A stretch of 64,000 nt of DNA from Aureimonas altamirensis (GTDB taxonomy: Bacteria > Pseudomonadota > Alphaproteobacteria > Rhizobiales > Rhizobiaceae), in NCBI RefSeq assembly GCF_023702225.1, contig NZ_JAMQCO010000009.1, positions 181,239 through 245,238 of the forward strand, read 5' to 3'. Position numbers and translations under genes: made by a program. The notes below the pieces were generated by a model that made no database searches, was not told the DNA's origin, and worked only from the letters and a program-made list of their open reading frames with translations. Position 1 is the first letter of the stretch. The number at the start of each line of letters is the position of its first letter. Below, piece by piece: positions 39,205 through 46,437 of this stretch.

Positions 39205-41348
39205 AGGTCCGGCGCTGGCTGATCCTGCCGGCGCTGTTGGCCATCCTCGTCGCGCTGTTCGCGGTGCTCGATCTTGCACGTCAGGAGGGCGCCAGGCGGC
39301 TTGCCGGCTGGCATGAGCCGCAACTGGGCGCCGTGGCGCTGGACAGGAACGGCGTGCTGCTTCGGGTCTTTCCCGTGGATGAGGGCCGATGGCGCATGGA
39401 TGTGGCGCTGGCCGACGTCGATCCGCGTTTCCTGTCCATGCTGATGGCCTGGGAGGACAGGCGCTTCGAAAGCCACTCCGGCATCGACTGGCTGGCCATC
39501 GGCCGTGCGGCCTGGCAGTCCGCGCGGCACGGGCGGATCGTCTCCGGCGGATCGACGCTGACGATGCAGGTGGCGCGCATGGTGCGCGGCCTGCCGACCG
39601 GCAGCATGGCCGCCAAGCTGGAACAGGCAATGGTCGCGCTGGCGCTGGAGCGGCGTTTCACCAAGGACGAGATCGCGACGCTGTACCTGCGCCTGGCACC
39701 CTATGGCGGCCCGGTGGAAGGCATAAGGGCCGCCAGCCTCGCCTGGTTCGGCAAGGAGCCGCGGCGCCTGACGGCGGGGGAGGCCGCGCTTCTGGTTGCA
39801 TTGCCGCAAGCGCCCGAGCGCTTCCGGCCGGACCTTTATCCCGATCGGGCGGAACGTGCGCGAAACCGTGTCCTGGCGCGGATGGCGAAGCTTGGGGTCC
39901 TGCCGCAGGCGGAGGCGGAGCGCGCCATGCGCGAGCCGGTGCCCCGGCAACGCCGTGCAATGCCGATGCTTGCCGCCCATCTGACCGACAGGTTGCGGCG
40001 CGAGGACCCTTCCCGGACGCTGTATCGCCTGACCATCGATGCCGGACTGCAAGCGCGAATGGAAGACTACGCGCGTCGCGAATCCGCCGGCTTGCCGGGC
40101 CGTGCCGGGCTGGCGCTGATGGTGGGCGATTATCGGACGGGCGAGGTTCTGGCGCAGGTGGGCTCCGCCGACATGTTCGACCGCACGCGACAGGGTTATG
40201 TGGACCTGACACGGGCGCGCCGCTCCCCCGGCTCGACCCTGAAGCCGCTGATCTACGGCCTGGCCTTCGAGCGCGGCGTGGCGCACCCGGAAAGCCTGGT
40301 GGACGACCGTCCCGCCAGTTTCGCAGGCTACCGGCCGCAGAATTTCGATCATGGCTATGAGGGCGTGATGACGGTGCGCCGCGCCCTGCAATTGTCGCGC
40401 AACCTGCCCGCCGTGGAACTGCTGCGCGCCGTCGGTCCGGCGCGGCTGGTCCAGCGCATGCGGCGCGCGGGGGCTGCTCCGGAGCTGGGGCGCAACAGCC
40501 TGCCCGGACTGGCCATCGGGCTCGGCGGGCTGGGCCTGTCGCTGGAAGATCTCCTGCGTCTTTACGGAGGCCTCGCCAATGGCGGGCTTGCCATGCCGCT
40601 CTCCTACGAGGAGGGGCCTCGCCAGGGCGGCCACCGCATGCTGTCGCAGGCGGCGGCATGGTATGTGACGTCCATCCTGGCCGGCGCGCCGACGACCGCC
40701 AGCGGCCCGCCGGGCAGCCTCGCCTACAAGACCGGGACGTCCTACGGCTACCGGGACGCGTGGAGCCTGGGCTATGACGGACGGCATGTCGCCGGTGTGT
40801 GGGTTGGGCGTCCGGACGGCGTTCCGGTTGCCGGCCTGGTCGGACAGGATGCGGCCCTTCCGCTTCTGAAGGGTGTTTTCGCCCGCCTCGGGGGCGCCGA
40901 GAGGTTGCCGGGGCCGCCGCCCGGGATACTGGCGGCGGGCAATGCGCGGCTGCCGTCTCATATGCGCAAGGTCGGCGTGGCCGCCGGGCGGCTCCGGCCC
41001 GGCGATGCGCCGCAGATCGTCTATCCGCCGGCGGGTGCGCGGATCGAGCTCGCTCCCGGCTCTTCCGGGGCCCCGCTGGCGCTGAAAGTACGGGGCGGCC
41101 GGCCACCGTTCACGTGGTATGTCGGCGGCCGGCCGGCACTTTCCGGCGTGTTCGGGCGGGAGGCCGCCTATCGGCTGGAGTCAGCTGGCTTTGCCGATAT
41201 TTCCGTCGTCGACAGCGCCGGGGTTGCCGCCAGCACCTCCATCTTCGTCGACCGGCTGCGTGAAACGCAGGCTGACGCGCAGGCCGGGCGCGGCGTCGTC
41301 GAGCCGGACGGTGGCCCGATGCAACTCCGCGATGGCGGCGACCATTGA
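39201..41348 (+). CDS. pbpC: Penicillin-binding protein 1C
   Basis: A 715-residue inner-membrane peptidoglycan synthase. One N-terminal helix (WLILPALLAILVALFAVLDL) is followed by a glycosyltransferase-51 domain (WEDRRFESHSGIDWLAIGRA, GGSTLTMQVARM). The transpeptidase domain has SxxK at Ser345 (SPGSTLKPLIYG) and KTGT at 510-513. A C-terminal beta domain (about 640-700, FTWYVGGRPALSG) is typical of PbpC. It is translationally coupled to the alpha-2-macroglobulin gene. The last 168 bases overlap the histidine kinase gene on the other strand. Confidence 0.96.
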   Translation: MKVRRWLILPALLAILVALFAVLDLARQEGARRLAGWHEPQLGAVALDRNGVLLRVFPVDEGRWRMDVALADVDPRFLSMLMAWEDRRFESHSGIDWLAIGRAAWQSARHGRIVSGGSTLTMQVARMVRGLPTGSMAAKLEQAMVALALERRFTKDEIATLYLRLAPYGGPVEGIRAASLAWFGKEPRRLTAGEAALLVALPQAPERFRPDLYPDRAERARNRVLARMAKLGVLPQAEAERAMREPVPRQRRAMPMLAAHLTDRLRREDPSRTLYRLTIDAGLQARMEDYARRESAGLPGRAGLALMVGDYRTGEVLAQVGSADMFDRTRQGYVDLTRARRSPGSTLKPLIYGLAFERGVAHPESLVDDRPASFAGYRPQNFDHGYEGVMTVRRALQLSRNLPAVELLRAVGPARLVQRMRRAGAAPELGRNSLPGLAIGLGGLGLSLEDLLRLYGGLANGGLAMPLSYEEGPRQGGHRMLSQAAAWYVTSILAGAPTTASGPPGSLAYKTGTSYGYRDAWSLGYDGRHVAGVWVGRPDGVPVAGLVGQDAALPLLKGVFARLGGAERLPGPPPGILAAGNARLPSHMRKVGVAAGRLRPGDAPQIVYPPAGARIELAPGSSGAPLALKVRGGRPPFTWYVGGRPALSGVFGREAAYRLESAGFADISVVDSAGVAASTSIFVDRLRETQADAQAGRGVVEPDGGPMQLRDGGDH

Positions 41349-42626
41349 GAGGCCCAACCCGCTGCCCGGCGTGCTGCGGCTGGAATTGAGGCGATAGAGG
41401 CGGCGGAAGACGTTCCTGCGCTCGGCCTCAGGTATGCCGGGCCCGTCATCCTCGATCTGCCATAGCACCGACCTGTCCGTCTGACCTCGCAAGGTAACGG
41501 CGATGCGGGCCGGCGCTGGCGCATGGTTGATCGCGTTCTCGATCAGGTTCGCCATCATCTGCGTCAGGAGGTCCGGATCGCCGGCAACCTGCAAGGCGTC
41601 ATCCATATGAAGGCTCAGCGCATGTCCGGCATCGGCCGCCACATCGGCATAGATATCGCAGATCCGGGCCGTCAGGGCGGACAGGTCGGTCATTCGAAAC
41701 CGTTCCCTGCGGACGCCGGCTTCCACCTGAGCAATCCGCAGCAGGGCGTTGAACGTTTCGATGATCCCGTCGGCCTCGGCAATTGCGTCGTCCATCGCGG
41801 CATCGAACTCGGCCGGTGTCGGCGGATGCGCCTGAAGGCGGTCCAGCCGCTGGCGCAGCCGTGCCAGCGGCGTGCGCAGATCGTGCGCGATGTCGGTGGA
41901 CACCTGCCGCAAGCTGTCCATCAACCGCTCGATCCGCGCCAGCATGACGTTGATATGTTCGGCCAGCCGGTCGATCTCGTCGCCGCGCCGTCTGACGGGC
42001 AGGCGTCCGTCGAAGCGGCCTGAGGTGACCTGGCGCGTCAACGCAAGGATGGCGTTCACCCGGGCGGCCGGTTCCCGGCTCAGTGCGAAACCCGTAACCA
42101 GGGCGCCGATGGCTATCGCGACGCTGCCGACGAGCAGGCAGAACAGGACGATTTCCTGCGTCTCGTGCAGGATATGCGAATTGCGTCCGGCCAGCACCTG
42201 ATAGGGGCCCATGGTCTCCCCGAAGCTGAACAGGCGCACCTCGTCGTCGCTGTTCATCGCGGCGGCGTCCTTCAGGTCCTGGTCGCCCTGCACGATGGAA
42301 TGCGGCAGGCGCATTTCCTGCCAGCCTTCGTGCCAGACTTGCTCGGGGATGTTGCCGGCGATCATCCGCCCGTTCTCGGCCAGAAGGTAGAAATCGTCGC
42401 CGGGTGCGCCTTCGGCGTGCTCGCCGATGACGAAGGACAGCTCCGATATCCCGCCCTTGTCGTAGGCCGAGCGCAGCGCCTGCATGTCGTATTGGATCTC
42501 GCGCTCCGAAATGCCGCGGATCTCCTGCGTGGCGACGATGTAGACGACCCCCAGGATCAGCGAGACGAACAGGGTGAATATCAGCGCATAGGTTCCGGCG
42601 AAGCGGAAGGCGAGGGTGCGGAACAT
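41181..42626 (-). CDS. Sensor histidine kinase
   Basis: A 481-residue kinase. Two membrane helices (about 8-32 and 165-187) flank a periplasmic sensor loop of about 130 residues, rich in acidic residues. A HAMP domain follows, then the phospho-acceptor box STDIAHDLRTPLARLRQ with His248. The ATPase domain has MANLIENAINHAP (N box), IEDDGPGIPEAERRNVF (G1) and GSGLGLSMV (G2). It is partnered by the response regulator gene that ends six bases upstream. Its last 50-odd codons lie antisense to the end of pbpC. Confidence 0.95.
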   Translation of the reverse strand: MFRTLAFRFAGTYALIFTLFVSLILGVVYIVATQEIRGISEREIQYDMQALRSAYDKGGISELSFVIGEHAEGAPGDDFYLLAENGRMIAGNIPEQVWHEGWQEMRLPHSIVQGDQDLKDAAAMNSDDEVRLFSFGETMGPYQVLAGRNSHILHETQEIVLFCLLVGSVAIAIGALVTGFALSREPAARVNAILALTRQVTSGRFDGRLPVRRRGDEIDRLAEHINVMLARIERLMDSLRQVSTDIAHDLRTPLARLRQRLDRLQAHPPTPAEFDAAMDDAIAEADGIIETFNALLRIAQVEAGVRRERFRMTDLSALTARICDIYADVAADAGHALSLHMDDALQVAGDPDLLTQMMANLIENAINHAPAPARIAVTLRGQTDRSVLWQIEDDGPGIPEAERRNVFRRLYRLNSSRSTPGSGLGLSMVAAIAELHRATVRLDDAAPGLRVSLRFTQPVDEDGGAGGNPGAVDDGNIGKAS

Positions 42627-42631
42627 GGGGA

Positions 42632-43303
42632 TCAGGCTTCCAGTATGTAGCCCGAGCCGCGCACCGTGCGGATGACCTCGTTGCCGAACGGCCTGTCCAC
42701 CTTGGCGCGCAGGCGGCTTATATGCGTTTCCACCACGTTGGTCTGCGGGTCGAAGTGGAAATCCCAGACACGCTCCAGCAACATCGTGCGGGTCACGAGG
42801 CGGCCCTTGTTGCGCATCAGGTATTCCAGGAGCTGGAACTCGCGCGGCTGCAACTCCACCGCGACGCCGCCGCGCGTCACGCTGCGCGAAACGAGGTTCA
42901 TCCGAAGTTCCCCGGCCTCCAGCACCGTTTCCTCGCGGCGGGCAGGCCCACGCCGCGTCAATGCGTTCAGCCGCGCCAGGAGTTCGGAGAATGCGAAGGG
43001 CTTGAGAAGATAGTCGTCGGCGCCGGCCTCCAGCCCCTCCACCCGGTCGTCGACGCCTCCCAGCGACGTCAGGAACAGGATCGGCGCATCGCGCCCCGCC
43101 GAGCGCAGCGCCCGCACCAAAGACAGCCCGTCGAGGCCCGGAAGCATCCTGTCCACGATCAGGGCGTCGTAATCGCGCGTGCAGGCCAGCTCCATGCCGG
43201 ACAATCCGTCCGCTGCCCGGTCGACGCCGTGGCCCGCCTCGGCAAGGCCGGCGCCGATATAGCCGGCGATGCCGGAATCATCCTCGATCAGCAACAGTTT
43301 CAT
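42632..43303 (-). CDS. OmpR/PhoB family response regulator
   Basis: A 223-residue regulator. The receiver domain has acidic pocket LLIEDD, phospho-acceptor Asp51 (LIVDRMLPGLDG), a Thr in ILFLTSLGG and a Lys in YLLKPFAF. The winged-helix DNA-binding domain (about 125-223) contains ELQPREFQLLEYLMRN and TNVVETHISRLRAKVD. The ATG at 43303 is the family start; an ATG at 43330 adds nine residues. It forms an operon with the kinase gene and faces eptA across a palindromic control region. It may therefore control lipid A modification, as PmrA and ColR do elsewhere. Confidence 0.95.
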   Translation of the reverse strand: MKLLLIEDDSGIAGYIGAGLAEAGHGVDRAADGLSGMELACTRDYDALIVDRMLPGLDGLSLVRALRSAGRDAPILFLTSLGGVDDRVEGLEAGADDYLLKPFAFSELLARLNALTRRGPARREETVLEAGELRMNLVSRSVTRGGVAVELQPREFQLLEYLMRNKGRLVTRTMLLERVWDFHFDPQTNVVETHISRLRAKVDRPFGNEVIRTVRGSGYILEA

Positions 43304-43332
43304 CCGGCACTCCCGCACACACGGCGCCAACG

Positions 43333-43352
43333 ACTATACGAAATCGTATAGT
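43333..43352. promoter_or_regulatory. Perfect inverted repeat between regulator and eptA
   Basis: Two 9-bp arms (ACTATACGA and TCGTATAGT) surround a 2-base centre. Each strand reads TATAGT at the outer end, so the repeat can supply a -10-like element in both directions. It lies 30 bases before the regulator start and 70 bases before the eptA start, the expected place for an operator or a pair of divergent promoters. Confidence 0.55.
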
Positions 43353-43422
43353 GGCGGCCAGTGGGCCGACATGTGGGGCCGCTACTGCCTGCGCCATCCG
43401 CAATTTCGCAGATGGAGGCAGG

Positions 43423-45072
43423 ATGCGTCCTTCCCGGCCCGTGATCGGCAGTGTCGCGCTATCGGCGCTCACCGCCGCCTACATGCTTTTCCTTACCAAC
43501 GGAACATTCTGGGCCAAGGCGTTCGCCTGTTTCGAGGGGCATTCGTACGCCCTGGCCATGTTTGCGGCGGGGCTTTTCGCCCTGTTCCTGGCAGGGCTTG
43601 CCACCGTCTCCGTCCAGTACCTCATCAAACCGCTGTTCATGCTGCTCGTGCTGATCGCCGCGGCAGCGTCCTACTATGCCGATACGTTCGGGACGTTGAT
43701 CGACCGGCAGATGATCCAGAACATCCTCTTGACGACGCCGGGGGAGGCACGACACCTCGTCACGCCCGACATGGCGCTGCACCTTCTCGTCTATGGGCTG
43801 CTGCCCGCCGCCTTCATCGCGACGGTGCGGGTTCGGCACCGGCCCTTCGGGTCCAAGGTGCTGCACAACAGCCTCGTCGTCGTGCCGGCGCTTCTTCTGG
43901 CGCTCGGCATCGTCTTCGCCAACTACCAGGCTTTTTCCGGCACGTTGCGCGCCCATCGCGATCTTATGGCCAGTCTCAACCCCGTCGCGCCCATCGGCGC
44001 CGCCATCCGCTACGCCGACCGGCTCACCCGGGAGCGCAACATCGTCGCCCAGCCACTCGGGCTCGATGCACACCAGTCCGAGCGTGTCGCGACGTCGCAG
44101 AAGCCCGTCGTCACGGTGTTCGTCGTCGGCGAGACGGCGCGGGCGCAGAATTTCGGCCTGGCCGGATACACGCGGGATACGACGCCGGAGTTACGGGCGC
44201 TGAACGTCGCCAGCTTCGACGCGGTTTCCAGCTGCGGCACATCGACGGCCGTTTCGGTGCCCTGCATGTTCTCGGTCTATCCGCGGGACGACTATACGGA
44301 GCCGAAGGCGCTGGCGACGCAGAACCTGGCCGACGTCCTGTCCCACGCCGGGCTTTCCGTTGCGTGGTACGATAACGATACGGGCTCCATGCAGGTCGCC
44401 GACCGCATACCGTACGAGTTCCTGCCCTCGAAGCCGGACGATCGCTACTGCGAGGGCGGCGAATGCCTGGACGACGTACTCGTCGACCGGCTCGCCGCCG
44501 CGCTCGATACCGTCAGGGGCAACAGCGTGATCGTGCTGCACCAGCTCGGAAGCCACGGGCCGGCCTACTTCGCCCGTTACCCGGCGTCCTTCGAACGCTT
44601 CAAGCCGGCTTGCCGCACGAGCCAGTTCGCCGATTGCACGCGCCAGGAAATCGTCAACGCCTACGACAATACCATCGCCTATACGGATCATATCCTGGCG
44701 GAGGCGATCCGTCTGCTGGGCAGGCACCAGGAACTGGCATCCAACCTCTTCTACGTTTCCGACCACGGGGAGTCGCTCGGCGAGAATGGACTTTTCCTGC
44801 ATGGCGCGCCCTATTTCATGGCGCCCGAAACGCAGACGCATGTGCCGATGATCGCATGGTTCTCCCCGGCCTATGCATCGCTCGTCGGCCTCGATCCGGG
44901 TTGCGTGCGCAACCTTGCGGATGCGCCCCTGTCGCACGACAACGTCTTCCATACCGTGCTGGGCCTTTCGGAGGTCTCGACCTCCATCTACCAGCCGCCG
45001 CTCGACATGTTCGCCGCATGCCGAACGGGGCCAGGCGGCAAGGTCGCGCAACTGCCGGGGACGCGTTCATGA
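43423..45072 (+). CDS. eptA: Phosphoethanolamine-lipid A transferase
   Basis: A 549-residue inner-membrane enzyme with five N-terminal helices (residues 8-180) and a periplasmic sulfatase-like domain. The nucleophile Thr238 lies in VGETARAQNFGLAGYTRDT. Metal ligands are in SDHGESLGENGLFLHG, and Cys pairs are present (SSCGTSTAVSVPCM, YCEGGECLDD, the KPACRTSQFADC stretch). It moves phosphoethanolamine from phosphatidylethanolamine to lipid A, which lowers negative charge and cationic peptide binding. The ATG at 43423 follows GGAGG. The stop overlaps dgkA (ATGA). Confidence 0.95.
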   Translation: MRPSRPVIGSVALSALTAAYMLFLTNGTFWAKAFACFEGHSYALAMFAAGLFALFLAGLATVSVQYLIKPLFMLLVLIAAAASYYADTFGTLIDRQMIQNILLTTPGEARHLVTPDMALHLLVYGLLPAAFIATVRVRHRPFGSKVLHNSLVVVPALLLALGIVFANYQAFSGTLRAHRDLMASLNPVAPIGAAIRYADRLTRERNIVAQPLGLDAHQSERVATSQKPVVTVFVVGETARAQNFGLAGYTRDTTPELRALNVASFDAVSSCGTSTAVSVPCMFSVYPRDDYTEPKALATQNLADVLSHAGLSVAWYDNDTGSMQVADRIPYEFLPSKPDDRYCEGGECLDDVLVDRLAAALDTVRGNSVIVLHQLGSHGPAYFARYPASFERFKPACRTSQFADCTRQEIVNAYDNTIAYTDHILAEAIRLLGRHQELASNLFYVSDHGESLGENGLFLHGAPYFMAPETQTHVPMIAWFSPAYASLVGLDPGCVRNLADAPLSHDNVFHTVLGLSEVSTSIYQPPLDMFAACRTGPGGKVAQLPGTRS

Positions 45073-45464
45073 GCACCGAGACCGGCTTTCGTTCGGCTCC
45101 CGCCAAACAGGCGGGGCTGCGGCATCTGGCCAGCGCCCTGTGCTATTCGATGGGTGGTCTTCGCCGCCTGATGTCGGAGACGGCGTTCCGGCACGAACTG
45201 CTTTGCGCCGCCGCCCTGCTGGGTCTTCTGGCCTGGACGGGGGCAGGGGCCGGCGCCTTGCTGGGGCAATTCGTGCTCCTTTGCTGCCTGTTCGCGTTCG
45301 AGGCCGTCAACACCGCCATCGAACTCCTGGTCGACAGGGTGTCGCCGGAATTCTCGGTCTTCGCACAGCAGGCCAAGGATCTCGGCTCGTTCGCCGTGCT
45401 CGCCATCATATCGGGCAACATCGTATGGGCCGGCGTCGCCTTATGGGGCGTCGTGGCCGGCTGA
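45069..45464 (+). CDS. dgkA: Diacylglycerol kinase
   Basis: A 131-residue, three-helix membrane kinase with the DgkA signature: SETAFRHELLCAA, FEAVNTAIELLVDRVSPEFS and QAKDLGSFAVLAIISGNIVW. It phosphorylates diacylglycerol to phosphatidic acid. EptA releases diacylglycerol when it takes the head group of phosphatidylethanolamine, so the four-base overlap with eptA makes metabolic sense: the by-product is recycled. Confidence 0.94.
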   Translation: MSTETGFRSAPAKQAGLRHLASALCYSMGGLRRLMSETAFRHELLCAAALLGLLAWTGAGAGALLGQFVLLCCLFAFEAVNTAIELLVDRVSPEFSVFAQQAKDLGSFAVLAIISGNIVWAGVALWGVVAG

Positions 45465-45527
45465 GCGGTTCCGTGGCGCGGCAATAAGCGCTTGCCGCCC
45501 GGTCGAGCCTCCCGTAAATGTCGGCCC

Positions 45528-45845
45528 GTGAGCTACGCCCTGCGCATCTTGATGGTCATCGCCTTCAGCCTCGCGGCAACCCTTGCGTCGCGTGCGGGAC
45601 TTGTCATGGCCGGCGGTTGCCCCTCCCAGCAGGAGGTGCAGCGCAGCTGCCCGGTCGAGCCTGCCGCCGCGCTGCCGATCCAGTCGAAGGCGGATGCCAA
45701 ATGCGGTATCGCGGTGCTTGGAAGTACCCAGGGCTCGGCTGCAAGGAGCGCCGATGGCGCTTGGCTACCTGCGCACGAGGCGGGGCTGCTCGAAGGGCAG
45801 CCGCCCGCGCGGGACGACCCGCCCCCTCGAACCCGTCATTCCTGA
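45528..45845 (+). CDS. Possible small secreted protein, perhaps frameshifted
   Basis: A GTG start at 45528 opens a 105-residue frame. It begins with a convincing signal-like segment (YALRILMVIAFSLAATLASR) and the Cys-containing MAGGCPSQQEVQRSCPVEP. Codon bias is good in the first half and weakens after about 45720. A different frame then looks coding from about 45820 to 45940 (SFLIDDKNLNGSLPVDTDLR). This 477-base stretch between dgkA and the DoxX gene holds no other clear gene. It may be one gene with a frameshift. The family is not recognised. Confidence 0.4.
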   Translation: MSYALRILMVIAFSLAATLASRAGLVMAGGCPSQQEVQRSCPVEPAAALPIQSKADAKCGIAVLGSTQGSAARSADGAWLPAHEAGLLEGQPPARDDPPPRTRHS

Positions 45846-45941
45846 TCGACGACAAGAACCTCAATGGCAGCCTGCCGGTGGACACGGATCTGCGGGCGAA
45901 TGGCCGTTCGGCGGCTGCTCCACAGAATGACAGGACATGAC

Positions 45942-46388
45942 ATGAACAATCACATGGATCGCACACCGCTGCGCATACCGGCGCTTTCCGGCGTCTACGC
46001 CGCGCTCGGCACGCCGGCCGAGACGCTGTTGCGCGTCGTCTGCGGCGTCGCGCTGATGACGCACGGCTACCCGAAGATCCTCAACCCGTTCGGCGCGGCC
46101 GGAATGGTGGAGGGGCTCGGCTTCTATCCGGGTGTCTTCTGGTCGCCGCTTCTGGCGATCACCGAATTCTTCGGTGGGCTGCTTTTGGCCATCGGCCTGT
46201 TCACGCGCCCGGCCGCCCTCGGCACGACCGTCGTCCTGCTCGTCACCGTGTGGTTCCACTGGATCACGCAAGGCGAGGGCTATTCGGGCGCCGAGAAATC
46301 GATCCTCTGGGCGGCCATCACGTTCTACTTCCTCGCCGTCGGCGCCAACCGCCACTCGGTGGACGCGAAGCTCGGCCGTCAGTTCTGA
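45942..46388 (+). CDS. DoxX family membrane protein
   Basis: A 148-residue protein with four membrane helices. It has the DoxX pattern LLRVVCGVALMTHGYPKILN, a Gly-rich turn (FGAAGMVEGLGF), then ITEFFGGLLLAIGLFTRPAA and VWFHWITQGEGYSGAEKSIL. Family members sit in the inner membrane; some are subunits of quinol oxidases or thiosulfate oxidation systems, but most have no known role. AGGA lies before the ATG. It converges on the helicase gene with a perfect palindrome between them. Confidence 0.88.
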   Translation: MNNHMDRTPLRIPALSGVYAALGTPAETLLRVVCGVALMTHGYPKILNPFGAAGMVEGLGFYPGVFWSPLLAITEFFGGLLLAIGLFTRPAALGTTVVLLVTVWFHWITQGEGYSGAEKSILWAAITFYFLAVGANRHSVDAKLGRQF

Positions 46389-46399
46389 CGGTGTATCGC

Positions 46400-46423
46400 G
46401 GCGGCTTCGATATCGAAGCCGCC
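46400..46423. terminator. 24-bp perfect palindrome between converging genes
   Basis: GGCGGCTTCGAT followed directly by its exact complement, with no spacer. It lies between the DoxX gene and the helicase gene, which converge. As RNA it would fold into a strong hairpin, but there is no T run on either side. A terminator role is therefore likely but not certain. Confidence 0.5.
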
Positions 46424-46437
46424 CCGAACCTCTCGGG

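Noticed and set aside
33748..39630. A 1960-codon open frame antisense to the alpha-2-macroglobulin gene
   Set aside because: It mirrors the codon periodicity of the sense gene, gives an Arg/His/Gly-rich sequence without domains, and has no ribosome site. High-GC genes commonly produce such shadows.
45604..45966. Minus-strand 120-codon frame in the dgkA-DoxX gap
   Set aside because: The product is an irregular Arg/Pro/Cys-rich sequence without signal, domain or ribosome site.
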